Of a stretch of DNA of 64,000 nucleotides, positions 15,141 to 25,180 are shown in pieces; position 1 is the first letter of the stretch, and each line of letters starts with the position of its first letter. Under the pieces are notes generated by a model, which was not told the origin of the DNA, did no database searches, and saw nothing but the letters and a program-made list of their open reading frames with translations. The stretch comes from Urechis unicinctus (Eukaryota; Annelida; Polychaeta; Xenopneusta; Urechidae). The stretch lies in contig CM067344.1 of NCBI GenBank assembly GCA_034190875.2, forward strand, positions 26,576,422 through 26,640,421, written 5' to 3'. A program made the translations under genes and the position numbers.

Positions 15141-15969
15141 TCAAAACAAAGTTTTTCTCTCTTTCCTAAAATGTAACGTCACTGTCACTTTACCACGTTC
15201 AAATGGTATGGGATGGACCAGTATCATCTCTTATATCGATTTCCACAGTGGAAAATGATTTGGTCATTACGGGAGAATAAAATATATGTTCATAGGTCTG
15301 GGTCACCATAAGACCTTTGAAGTCATCTTTAAGGGGTATGATGCGTAACAGGGGGGCCATCGTGTCGCCTACCACTTGAGGTTGTACTGCACTGCAGTAG
15401 ACATATAAACCATACAGACCACTATTCAGATCTACAATATGCTCGCCTACTTGTTCCAAGGCCGTTTGGGTAGTATGGTCAAAGCCCAAGATCTGACTCA
15501 ATTTCTCAGTCAATACCACTATCACATCATCAGTCAATTGAATAACAGCTTTCTGTATTTGGTGATTGTAACCAAATTGGACTCTAGATTCCCCTAAGAC
15601 CGTCATTCGGCGATTCAGGGTATCCACCAAGGCTTGTGGACTATTATAATACCCCTTCTTGATATCAGTGTAAATAGGCTGTGCCATTTTACCCCTGTCA
15701 GCAAATTGACACATTTCTTCATAATCAGTCAAACAAGTAATAACCCCTAGGTCACTCATGTATTCCACTAAGTTTTTATTCAGAACAGTCAACCCCACAT
15801 CGGCACCAATGTTATACCAGCTACGGGGGTACTGTATCTCAGCCAAACCCACTTCCCATTCGCCAATCAAATCGATGGTCTTGGGTAATTGAGTGATATA
15901 TTTTGTCAGCGTGTTCTCTGGGTGATAGCTCAAGGAGCTATTGCTCGGCAACGTCAAGTTGAATGTCAT
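15141..15969 (-). pseudogene. Polinton penton-like minor capsid protein, frameshifted near the C-terminus
   Basis: The ORF from the ATG at 15969 gives 256 residues (open to 15199). It opens with LTLPSNSSLSYHPENTLTKY and has GEWEVGLAEIQYPRSWYNIG, the conserved start of the single-jelly-roll minor capsid family of Polintons. Just before the stop the DNA has a G run (+ strand 15210-15212). With one base fewer, the frame would stay open to 15141-15143 and add about two dozen residues of family-like tail (IPFERGKVTVTLHF is visible in the shifted frame). The gene is therefore truncated, or the base is a sequencing error. It begins in an ATGA overlap with the preceding small ORF. Confidence 0.85.
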
Positions 15970-16211
15970 ACTACCGACGACATCCCTTTATGCTTGAGGG
16001 TTGGGTTAGGTAGCATGTATCCTAAACTACTGCTGAGTAAGGCCGTCCATAAATTACTGTCCCCTTTTTCCGCTGATAAATTGTAAATGCTGACGACTAT
16101 GACCGTATGCAGGGATGATGATTTGTGCAAAGAACACGATTTCTGCTTTGGGTATGGATTGCCAAAGACTGTCCACACCCGATCGCTGTGATTGTCACGC
16201 TGGCTTTCCAT
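15966..16211 (-). CDS. Small conserved Polinton ORF, 81 aa
   Basis: Starts MESQRDNHSDRVWTVFGNPY and ends overlapping the penton start (ATGA). The centre is hydrophobic (SLHTVIVVSIYNLSAEKG ... NLWTALLSSSLGYMLPNP), possibly membrane-associated. The relic element at 4611-4737 keeps homologous DNA, so the ORF is ancestral. Function unknown. Just upstream, near 16240-16275, the minus strand still encodes SWVDRLEVYKN and a stop, matching the last codons of the chromodomain relic near 4740-4790. Confidence 0.55.
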   Translation of the reverse strand: MESQRDNHSDRVWTVFGNPYPKQKSCSLHKSSSLHTVIVVSIYNLSAEKGDSNLWTALLSSSLGYMLPNPTLKHKGMSSVV

Positions 16212-16290
16212 GGTATGATGGTGAATCGACGGCAACATCAGTTTTTATAGACTTCCAGTCGATCGACCCAACTGTGGTTGGCTCCATGAG

Positions 16291-16761
16291 TTAGCTGCTA
16301 CACGTGGCTGAAATTTTCCAGCGAGTTCTTTTATGATATGTGCCTTTTTCCCCATCCACGACCACCGATCTGGATGCAAGTGGTACGTTGGTGTCGGTCT
16401 TTCTCGGGCCCTTGTTTTTACGACATAACATCAGGTCAAAGTTTTCCATTTACCACCTGCCCTTTAGGACTAATTCTCACATTCCATCCCATATCAGTTT
16501 CGTTCAAGGGTACGTTAACAAGGCCTTTAGCCTGGAAGGAATGCTTTTGATAAACACATCACAGGCAATCACCTCAACAGAACCCCGGTGGGTGACCCCG
16601 TTGTTGTGTCATTTGGATGGACGTGGTAGTGGTGGTGACACATGGACTGGATTTGCCTTGGTAATTGATGGTCGCAGCGTATCTGGTTGTACCACCTCTC
16701 GACGTCTAACGCTGTAAATACTTTCTCGTCGTCCAATAGGTTTATGTCGTGTGTATTGCAT
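16291..16761 (-). pseudogene. Decayed Polinton ORF of unknown function
   Basis: Starts at an ATG (MQYTRHKPIGRRESIYSVRR) and stays open about 50 codons to a stop at 16609-16611. Protein-like sequence then continues in other frames, for example GSVEVIACDVFIKSIPS, VPLNETDMGWNVRISPKG and DTNVPLASRSVVVDGEKG, ending at a stop at 16291-16293. At least three frame changes are needed, so it is broken. The original product was perhaps 150-160 residues, basic at both ends. No family recognised. Confidence 0.5.
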
Positions 16762-16815
16762 CGTATTGTGTGATCAATACACGAGGATCCACAAGTATCA
16801 TTTTATTTGGATTTT

Positions 16816-17568
16816 TCACGATACCACCTGTTCCCAGCTTAATTGACTAAGTGCTGGTAAGAAACCACATTTTGTACACACCCTTCTTAGCACATTGGTG
16901 CGCAAGGTGGTCGGGTAATGTTTCTGAGTCGGTCTCCCTTTTAAGAAAGACATTCAGGTCCATTTTTTGACCAATTGGCTGATAAATCGTGGGTTTTTTT
17001 CCTATGTAGCATCCACCAAAAGCTTTTAAGTCATTAAGGCACACTTGTCTAGTTTTCATTGAACATACTTGACATGACCGGGGTACGATTTGTTTAGCCA
17101 TGTTGAGCACGATAATCTGGTGTCCATCCACCAATCGACGTGGTGACATGGGGTACATTTGGCTTACCAAGTTCTCGCCAACCACGAGGAGGTAGTGGAT
17201 TCAAACTGATAGTGCCTTTGTCCTTTGTCAAATAAATTCTGCACCAGGTACATGACGCTTTGCTGTTGCGATGGTGACTGCCTTTGGTAAAAAGTTTGGT
17301 GATGCGCTGGTCCGTTTTATGCATCAAATCATCGATAATCAATAGCGTGGGTCGATTCCCATCGATATCAAACGATAAACCCTCAACAAATTCGACTTGC
17401 GTGAACTTGGTATAAAACGCTTGCCATTCACCATAACACCACATGATGCGTTCAGGGATGGGATCCATATGTAGATTGACATCTTTGATGAACTGGCTGA
17501 CAAAATTGGTTTTTCCACAACCGGTCGGACCAGCCACAACACAAGGGATGCTTAAATCTCGGATCCAT
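16816..17568 (-). pseudogene. Polinton genome-packaging ATPase (FtsK/HerA type), broken
   Basis: Walker A is clear (GPTGCGKTNF near 17520) and so is Walker B (PTLLIIDDLMHK near 17340). The ATG at 17568 (MDPRFKHP) is in a different frame from Walker A, so a one-base loss is needed near 17548. The frame is lost again near 17190-17220, and once more near 16890, where a CTKCGF-type tail appears before a stop at 16816-16818. Packaging ATPases of this family drive DNA into the capsid and fit the capsid genes alongside. No intact product is possible from this copy. Confidence 0.8.
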
Positions 17569-17703
17569 TATTTTATTTATTATTTTGTTTGTTTGTTACG
17601 TGTTGACACCAGGTCGCTTATATACGAATATGGTTAAAAATCGACAATCAATGTATTTATATAATAATATTTATTTGAAAGAAACCACTATATTTACTAC
17701 TCT

Positions 17704-18038
17704 TCATGGTTCAATACTGCCGGGCGCACGTGGTATGGGTATGTCTATCACATCCTCATCTGACAGGTCATTATCAGGGTCAGGTAGTAGAGTTACCGGT
17801 CGAGGCTGACGTAAATAACTTTCCTGATACTCGCGCAAGGCTTCTATCTTTCTGACGGCTAATGAATCCATATCAATTTTGTTGGTCCGATTCAATTGTT
17901 CTCGCAATTCGGCAACCTCATCCATGCCCTGACGACATAAATGTCTCACTTCATCGTAATCTTCTTTTTACACCACTGTAAAGCAGCTTCCAATCGACCA
18001 CAGTTGCGACACTGTAAGTTTACTTGTGCCTGTGTCAT
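17704..18038 (-). pseudogene. Small Polinton ORF: Cys motif plus coiled coil, one-base frameshift
   Basis: The first part starts MTQAQVNLQCRNCGRLEAAL with a CxxC ... C pattern like half a zinc ribbon. The second part, in another frame, is a predicted helix (EVAELREQLNRTNKID) with an acidic Pro-rich tail. The two would join if the T run at 17965-17969 (+ strand) had one more base. Function unknown; a DNA-binding or scaffold role is a guess. Confidence 0.5.
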
Positions 18039-18091
18039 GGTCAATGATCATCCAAGTGACTGGTCGAATTTGGTAAGGATACCGCACTTAT

Positions 18092-18241
18092 CAAGTTAAA
18101 GAATGACGTCATCAGTCACGTGATGAACAGGTCCTAACATGCTCCGGTCATTATTCAATACCTCACTCAGCAAACAAGTTACAGAATGACGTCATCAGTC
18201 ACGTGACGAACAGGTCCTAACACGATCCGGCCATTATTCGA
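18092..18241. repeat. Two 66-67 bp direct repeats with CRE and E-box motifs
   Basis: Units 18092-18157 and 18175-18241 share GAATGACGTCATCAGTCACG and following sequence. Each has TGACGTCA (CRE) and CACGTG (E-box). The second unit overlaps the 3' end of the ORF at 18234-18473. The unit probably duplicated locally and may regulate the next gene on -. Confidence 0.7.
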
Positions 18242-18473
18242 CTTCTTCAGCCTCCAAACGTTTGAATTTCTTCACTTGACGTTCTAATAAAAATCTCTTC
18301 TGATATAGGGCATGCCGTGTAGCTTTAGCCCAATCCCCATAAACTTCAAACAAACGTAGTCGTGTTGTCATTATCTGTTGATGCGTTGGGTCTTGTTCAA
18401 AATCATCCATCACTTTTAACATATCAATGTATTTTCTCTCCAATACGGTTTGGAGTTCAGTCACGTTACCCAT
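18234..18473 (-). CDS. Small helical Polinton ORF, 79 aa
   Basis: MGNVTELQTVLERKYIDMLK to ...KKFKRLEAEEVE. Charged, helix-forming, no membrane segment or signal, and composition suggests a coiled coil. It lies between the Cys-motif ORF and the larger unknown ORF, on the same strand. No family recognised. Confidence 0.5.
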   Translation of the reverse strand: MGNVTELQTVLERKYIDMLKVMDDFEQDPTHQQIMTTRLRLFEVYGDWAKATRHALYQKRFLLERQVKKFKRLEAEEVE

Positions 18474-18899
18474 CAGGATAAGAATCCATCACTGTAAACA
18501 CCATTTCTCGCCATGGGTCGGACGTTCTTCTCTTCATTTTTGCTTTACTTCTTCGCGATTCGTTTATCTCACAACCTGTTACCCCGCTTTTAAGGTCTAG
18601 TGATGTGATGTCAACGCCCACGTGTTCATTCTTTTATCAAAAGCACCAATCACAGGTCTCCGTTAGCTTTAATAAACCATGTAACGCTGATGTCACCACA
18701 AATACTGGTCATCAACCGTTGTGTTCGTTATATTACACAACATATCATACAGAAGCCTTAAGAAGAAAAAAACAGAAGGTAAGATATATATATATATACA
18801 AATATTTTATTAAAGTGATTATAATTGGTGAATCACACGACTTTCAATTTCATTCTTTATCGATATCAACCAAGATTGTCTATAATCAGGGCAATAGAA
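18242..18899. other. Spacer around and right of the 79-aa ORF
   Basis: Outside the 79-aa ORF, the span 18474-18899 shows no gene; a short TA stretch lies at 18783-18798. Confidence 0.35.
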
Positions 18900-19556
18900 T
18901 TAGCTGGTTTCCGTCCATGAAGGGGCAGGCACAAACAAGCCCAAACATGTCGTCCACATATCCATCAATTCCAGATCGTTCACGCGCAGTATTGCCTCAG
19001 GTAAATACAGCTTCACCTGCTCCTCCCGTTCCATCATCAAACACACATCATGCTGCCCTTGACTTGGATGGACCACTTGACAACCGTGACAATTTTCTTT
19101 AATCACGAGGTTCACCAAGTTTACCAAATGATCCACGTAGACAGTTTTAAGACACTCCTCCAGTAACTCCTGGCGTTGTTTCGTTGCTCGAAATCGATAA
19201 TTCAAGTCCTCCCAACTGTCAACCAACATGCGCCAAGCAAATCTTTCTAAACGCAATTTTACCTGGTCATGTTTTATTATCACCAGCGGTGTCAGGTGTT
19301 GAACACTAATAGAGACTTTGGCTCCCATGGAAACCTCCCGTTCTTGATGCGTCCCCGCTTCTACCGCGGTTAGGGTCTCTGTTATGGCTGATAACTCATA
19401 GCCACCGTACAAAAAGTCTCTCAAATCCAAAGCTATCTGTAATTTCCGATCCGTATCAAGAAGTATTACTCTGTCCTTATTCCACAATGTCAACGAAAAT
19501 TGACAGAAATCGCGAGTGTAGACTGGAATCACCATCGTTTCAGTTGTCTTTGCCAT
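18900..19556 (-). CDS. Unknown Polinton protein, ~218 aa, with CHGCQVVHPSQ motif
   Basis: Start taken at the ATG at 19556 (MAKTTETMVIPVYTRDFCQF). The N-terminal half reads as beta-rich; a helical part follows (KQRQELLEECLKTVYVDHLV). Near residue 165 lies NCHGCQVVHPSQGQHDVCLM, a Cys/His cluster that looks like a metal site and seems typical of Polinton proteins of unknown function (recollection). Intact and intronless, on the capsid strand. A DNA-binding or regulatory role is possible but unproven. Confidence 0.6.
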   Translation of the reverse strand: MAKTTETMVIPVYTRDFCQFSLTLWNKDRVILLDTDRKLQIALDLRDFLYGGYELSAITETLTAVEAGTHQEREVSMGAKVSISVQHLTPLVIIKHDQVKLRLERFAWRMLVDSWEDLNYRFRATKQRQELLEECLKTVYVDHLVNLVNLVIKENCHGCQVVHPSQGQHDVCLMMEREEQVKLYLPEAILRVNDLELMDMWTTCLGLFVPAPSWTETS

Positions 19557-19617
19557 TTTCAATCCTTCACCTTGTGGTCAACCAGCGGGCAGATGCACAA
19601 AACTTGTCGCCTCACAG

Positions 19618-19989
19618 TTATATATCCTGTAGCTGTAACGCCTCACAGATCTGGGGCAATACGTCTTCACTCAATAGCTTATCAAACTCCACCTCTGTGA
19701 TTAGCCAACCACCAGGTATTCGTTCTTCCCCTCTGAAATGCTGAACGCCAATCAAAGGACGACCAGCAAAATAACGCTTGACCAAGTACTGATCGCCCGC
19801 TAAATATACTTTGTTTACCTCTTTCAGACGAGGTGCTTCACTTACAAGGCGGCCAAATAACAGGGCGAAAATCGGGATTAATCGCTTTCCACTCACATGC
19901 TCCACCTCCAACCTCACGTATGGAGCTCCATTCTTACATTTCAACACACGAATGGTCACGCGAGAGCTCAGGGGTATTGGTGACTCCAT
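19618..19989 (-). CDS. Small Polinton protein, 123 aa, possibly PC4-like
   Basis: Start at the ATG at 19989 (MESPIPLSSRVTIRVLKCKN). Beta-type strands fill most of the length and the end (PGGWLITEVEFDKLL, then a helix) is reminiscent of the PC4/p15 ssDNA-binding fold, where a glycine turn and a W/F-rich helix end the domain. The resemblance is weak. It is the gene nearest the right TIR, about 100 bases from it, so may be transcribed from TIR promoter elements. Confidence 0.5.
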   Translation of the reverse strand: MESPIPLSSRVTIRVLKCKNGAPYVRLEVEHVSGKRLIPIFALLFGRLVSEAPRLKEVNKVYLAGDQYLVKRYFAGRPLIGVQHFRGEERIPGGWLITEVEFDKLLSEDVLPQICEALQLQDI

Positions 19990-20091
19990 AGTGATTGAAA
20001 AACAGTCTGACACCCAGCTCTTTATAAAGCATTCAACAAAGCCTTACATCATATCACATGGTTCACTTTCAACACCACCACCTCTTTCAAC

Positions 20092-20478
20092 TTTACTAAC
20101 ATGTTCAAACACGTCTTCCCAAGTCCATTGTTATTCCCAAAGGGTTACGTCACATTCTCAAGTGGCGTGGGTACATCATTTGACTAGAAGTCTTAAACTA
20201 AAGGATATACCCAACCCATTGTTATTCTCATGTATTTCTATAGAACCCCACTCAGTACCTTTAAACACTCAACAACACACCTAAACTAAGCCTTACATCA
20301 TATCACGTGTCACATAGCATCACCACGTGACAAACAAGTCCAAACAAGTCCAAACACGTCACATGATCACGTGGTCAAAGCGTGGGGGGAACAAGGGGGG
20401 TGGGAAGGTCATGGGGGGGGGCTCTGGTATAACATATACAAAAAGTTTTCCGGTGTATCCTGTGCCCCATATACTACT
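20092..20478 (-). repeat. Right terminal inverted repeat of the Polinton
   Basis: Reverse complement of 5614-5992, ending ...CCATATACTACT. It keeps the terminal bases missing on the left. Mirrored CCATTGTT sites lie at 20125 and 20216, and several CACGTG-type sites at 20305-20375. Confidence 0.93.
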
Positions 20479-20484
20479 GACCTA
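20479..20484. repeat. Right target site duplication GACCTA
   Basis: Matches 5608-5613. Removing the element would leave ...AAGCAACGACCTACGGGTAG... as the empty site. Confidence 0.7.
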
Positions 20485-22199
20485 CGGGTAGTGCTGCGGA
20501 ATTGATCTCTAGATTGTCAATGTTGGTTGTGTTCTCGTCACTACAGTGTTTGTATGTTACATATTAATGCAGTGGTGTTTCGTAAATAATTGATGTGGAA
20601 AATACTGTAAAATGTAATTCCAATATTAGATCGGCTGTTAACTGTGGTACCTGCGTCATATTGTTACATCATAATTGAGAGAAGCATTTGCCTAGCGGTG
20701 GTAACCGGTGACAGGCTGGCTGAATTATCCATGAAAACCGCGTACAACGTTAAAGACAAATAACAACAACTATTGTTTACACATCTACGGGATTTGTCAC
20801 CATTGATACGCGAAAAAAATCGCCCATATGCCAATAGTGTTTTAATTTTTTAATGCTTGAAAGGGGCTTTACATGCTCTACGTCTCCATCCTGTCACAAG
20901 CAATTTCTTGAGCGTAGAGCCAGAAAAAGGGCACTCTAGTTGTGACTCCTGTTTCTTAGAGGGCGTGCATTTCCGAAGTCAGATCATGTACTTACACAGT
21001 TCTAAACAGAGCTTGCTTGAAATAATCCGTCCCATTGTGCGGTTACCTTTGAGGTTGGCCATACTATCTGTAGCGATGCTAAGCTGAACTGCAACTGCCT
21101 CAGCATACATGTTCAAAAGTTTTTCCTCGTGGCTGTATTTTCGCTCTTGTTAGGTTGCGTGAGAGACTCTTTTTCTGAAAGTTGATCAACAAAGCTTGTG
21201 TTATTGATAGCTGACCAGACCACTGGATGACCATACAATTATTTTGTGTTACATCCGCAAGTAGCAGTACAGCAATCACCACTAGACGGAAAAGCGTAGT
21301 CATTAGAGTAGTATACTAACAAAGAATACTGGACCATTTTGCGGTACAGCCACAAATGGATCCACAACAAATGCTCACAACCACTGGTCTACCTCGCACG
21401 ACCAATCGACTCATTTGGGGTTTGGGGCCTTGTGCACAATCCCAGCGTAAGGTGTACACTTCAGGTTGGACGATAGGTCGCTTGTCTTCTTCCATGGGCT
21501 AATTCGGCCAAATTTATTTGCAGTTCTTGCCGCCGAACTGTTTATTGGGTATGTACTCTTTAGTTGTATGAGTGAGCTGAACTTTGACGAGTAACATACC
21601 AAATTTTATACCACAGTGTTTAACCAGTTCCATCCAGGCCACTTCCTGTTTCTACCCCCTTATCGTTTACCCCGTATAAGAAAGCTTGTTTAGACCGCTA
21701 TAGCAAAATGTCATCAAAGGGTGCCACTGAGGGGGTGGGTACTCTCTTTCGCATCTACACCTATGGCGCCATGCAATGGTTACATTGAAGTAGGGGTAGC
21801 TCATTATGCTGTTGCTGAGAAGGTCAATCGAAACCAAGCTCATCAGCTGTTTAAACACCATCATGCAACTGTCAACTGTAGGAATGGCGAGACAGTCAAC
21901 CTTTGTCTCTGTTCTGAACAATGACGTCTACTGGGCAAAAAAGCCTTCTGATGCCTTAAAAGCTCAGCGAGTACCACAAAGCCATCCGTTTCTTCTAGGT
22001 AGCCTGCTAGGTTAAAGGAGTGAAAGATTGCCAAAAGTGTTAAAATGTGATACCTCAACCAACCTGGCGAGGATGAAGGAGGTTGCTGATCTGACCCGAT
22101 TTAACCTCTCCGTATCAAACGGAATGGGGCGCTTGGTGGCAAAAAATAATGATCTTGTCTTGTAATACTTTCTGGATGTGCTGAAGGGTGGCTTTTAAT
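20485..22199. other. Decayed intergenic DNA
   Basis: Only short ORFs without recognisable domains. Some may be remnants of the polymerase-bearing element immediately to the right. Confidence 0.35.
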
Positions 22200-23400
22200 A
22201 ATGGAATTGCGTGTAGTGCCCCTGATACTATATCCTTGTGGCCATAGGCAAGCATGTTCCCTGTACTTCTAGCTATCCATCTCTTTATATCAAATTAGAC
22301 GCCATCTTGCCCATAGCCAATACATTTGGCGCTCGTTTATCACAGCATGTTTATACCTGGAATGAATCAGTTTTTTTCAGAAAGAAAGCCTCCTTGTAGT
22401 GCTTTTGTGCAGATGCGTTTCTGATTACATTGTCCCTGGCCTAAAGCATATATAACATCTTTATGCAGACGATTAATAATTGAGGACAACTACTTTTGTA
22501 CACACATTCTTCATCCTACCCAACACCTACTTGTTATCATTGTTATGCAGTTGTGCTAGGTATTAGCTCATGCAGGAGTGATCATTCAGGACAGCCGTAC
22601 TGGAAAAGGCATTCTAATTTTTTGTCTGCGATCATTTTGTGCCTTGCATAGGCTGAGCAGAATGGCTCAGCATATGAACAAAAGCATGCTGGTTTTCAAC
22701 AACAATGCCATTTCTGGCATGAACATCCTGATCTATCCCCTCACGTTGTGCTTCTATTAACAAGCTTTCTGTTAACGATGACATAAATGTGGAGCTTCTC
22801 CATCGTCGTGCCAAATACCGAGTTGCTCACAATCTTATGCAGGTCCTTCTCAAATTCACTTGGGCTACTTCTCTGAGATCCGCATTAATTCGGTTGAATG
22901 GCTCAATACAGGAAATCTAGTTAAAGTTACTTACTCATAAGGCATAGATATTGATCCAGATTGCTATTATGGACGAAGTACTCTTTTTTTGCATAGGGGT
23001 CCCAACAATTCCGATGAGATCATTTTGATATTCTCATATTTTTACAAATTCTCAATCGCCAGCAACTAAGCGTTGTGGTCATCGTTCAATTCCTCTAGAT
23101 ATTCCGTGAGTGTTATCTTCCCACCTGATGTATCCTACTGCCAGAGACTGGCCCGTCATCCAACTGTAAAGGTCTTTTGTCACCAAGGTACTTGATGAAT
23201 GTGGTCGGCTTTACCAGTGAGTAGTATGACATGACATCACGCATTAATGTTATGCTGATTTCTAGTTTCATTCTCTTATCAATTAAGAGGTCAGCATTTC
23301 TAAGAGTGCGTCCCACAACAATTCTGGGCTTGTACACGAGTGCGCCAAGTCCAGACCATATTGTTGCTGGCAGTTTCATGGAAAGACGACTCAATCAGCT
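22200..23400 (-). pseudogene. Relic family-B DNA polymerase of a second Polinton-like lineage (copy 1)
   Basis: Read on the minus strand, pieces follow polymerase order. KPTTFIKYL before motif A lies near 23180, then after a frame change WMTGQSLAVGYIRW near 23140; EPFNRINADLREVA lies near 22890; FEKDLHKIVSNSVFG and TTMEKL (motif B) near 22820; and a C-terminal RSTGNMLAYGHK-type segment near 22230. The frame is broken many times. The motif C region is not seen. The wording of motifs A and B differs from the main Polinton's (DANALYLYALAQ, LLGNSGYG), so this is another lineage. Confidence 0.7.
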
Positions 23401-24520
23401 ATAGTAACCCTACACGTTTTACACAAATTTGTTGTCTTCACATTTGAGGCTATGCTCTGATCGATGTACTCCTCCTTTGTGTAAGTTAAACATCAAGTAT
23501 CCACAGCTGTCTGTTATATCACAAGGAAAGACACTGCAGCAGGTAGCCGTTGGCTATGTTCGGCTCATTCTTGCGCAGAATAACATCACAATGAAGGACA
23601 CTGCAGCGGGTGGCCATTTGCAATTTTCGGCTCATTCTTGCGCAGTCAAAACAAACACTTCTAGCTTTTTTGCCGCGACCAGTTTGCTGAGAAATGTCAG
23701 GTTAAATTAGGCACTGCTGATGCAACAGCAAAGGGGATAATATTCTTCTTCATATTATTGGGATGCAGTAAAGGTTGCTTTCTGTCTTGCTGATGACCAG
23801 TGGTATACCCTATATCTTACAAAAGACCAAATATATAATTGCTGTCTTTGGGTTGTATAGCAGCTTAAGACTTCGTGCACTGTAAGCGGAAGCATGTCCA
23901 AATTTTAAGTGTTTCATGGATGACCGTTAATCTCATCGCCTCCAGAGTGTGATGATAGCCTATTTGTGCCTCTTTAACTCAGGTTTCGTCTAGTATTTCC
24001 AGCAGCTGATTTTTCTTTTTAGCAGATGCGTCAGCGTTTATAAGGTACAGCCTATAGAAATCATTTAACTGTTCTGTCCTTCTACCCACCCTAATGCTCT
24101 TTAGCCTGTGGGATTTTGTTGACTCGTTTTGAGTCACAGTAGAAGTTCCAATATATAGCTACATGTTGATAGCATATCAATTATTGGTGCCATAGTTACC
24201 TTATAAGCCCTCGGTTATGTTCATCTCTAATAGAAAGTTGTATATGGAACCATTGAACACCTGATTCATACACATATACTTTGCAATCCTCATAGACTCT
24301 TTCTTGACATTAAGGTACTAAATGTCGTTCACTACATTAAAGCTGCATCATTTGCAAACTGTCATTGTGTCCGTAACAACTCTATCATAACATCGGCCTA
24401 TGTGAGTCAAAAAAGCTATTTTTAAAGATAGCCTATTGTGCTCCTACGTTTCGCCAAATTATATCCAGCCTGTATTCTGTATATGCAGGCATGTTTGTAT
24501 TTGTCAAAACGTTGCAACTA

Positions 24521-24677
24521 AATTCCTCATACTTGCATGTTCCATTGTTGTCTTATTTCTCATATATGTATGTTATATTATTATCTTATTCCTCATACAT
24601 GCATGTTCCATTATCGTCTTGTTCCTCATACGTGCATGTTCCATTATCGTCTTGTTCCTCATACATGCCTGTTCTGT
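24521..24677. repeat. ~33 bp minisatellite, about five units
   Basis: Unit of the type CATGTTCCATTATCGTCTTG plus TTCCTCATACGTG, with increasing divergence to the left. It lies just left of the FAM181-like pseudogene. Confidence 0.75.
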
Positions 24678-24736
24678 TGTTCCTCTGCTGATGACATCAA
24701 TAATTCTGATGGCTCAGTAACATTTGTGTTGCAGAT

Positions 24737-25180
24737 AATGGATAGTGAATCGGGAAATTTGCTCGATTTCTTGGCCGAGGCAGGCAGAACTATGAAATCC
24801 ATATTTTATCAGGTGGAGAACAAACAGAAGCGGCGCCAAATGAAGAATGAGAAAACTGCGGAATGCAAGCACGGGACAAGGTGAATCAGTAGAAAATCTA
24901 TCGACAATCATAATTCACAATAAGCACTTCATAATATGCTTCGTGATATTAACAACCGCATGCAAGAGTTCCAATTGAATCATACGGTCAGTGTTGTGCC
25001 ATTGGATTCAAGTCACTCTCAATTACACCCATTACATGAGGTACCAGTCTCAACATGCAATAATCCAGCGAATTCTTCTTGGAGACTATTTGTCCAAGAC
25101 TCATTTATGGATAAAACAAGTGCGCTTCACAGCTTGCTTGGATGTCTTGTAGTGCTGTATGGAAGTATATGAATGTTGGA
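24737..25180 (+). pseudogene. Broken second copy of the FAM181-like gene
   Basis: Starts MDSESGNLLDFLAEAGRTMK, matching the gene at 31808-33256 (-), then loses about 30 codons covering the basic segment and stops at 24882. Homology resumes with INNRMQEFQLNHTVSVVPLD and PLHEVPVS, and fades near 25130. The DNA just before the ATG (AATTCTGATGG ... GCAGATAATGG) matches the corresponding upstream intron of the intact copy, so this is a genomic duplicate in inverted orientation, not a retrocopy. Confidence 0.75.
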
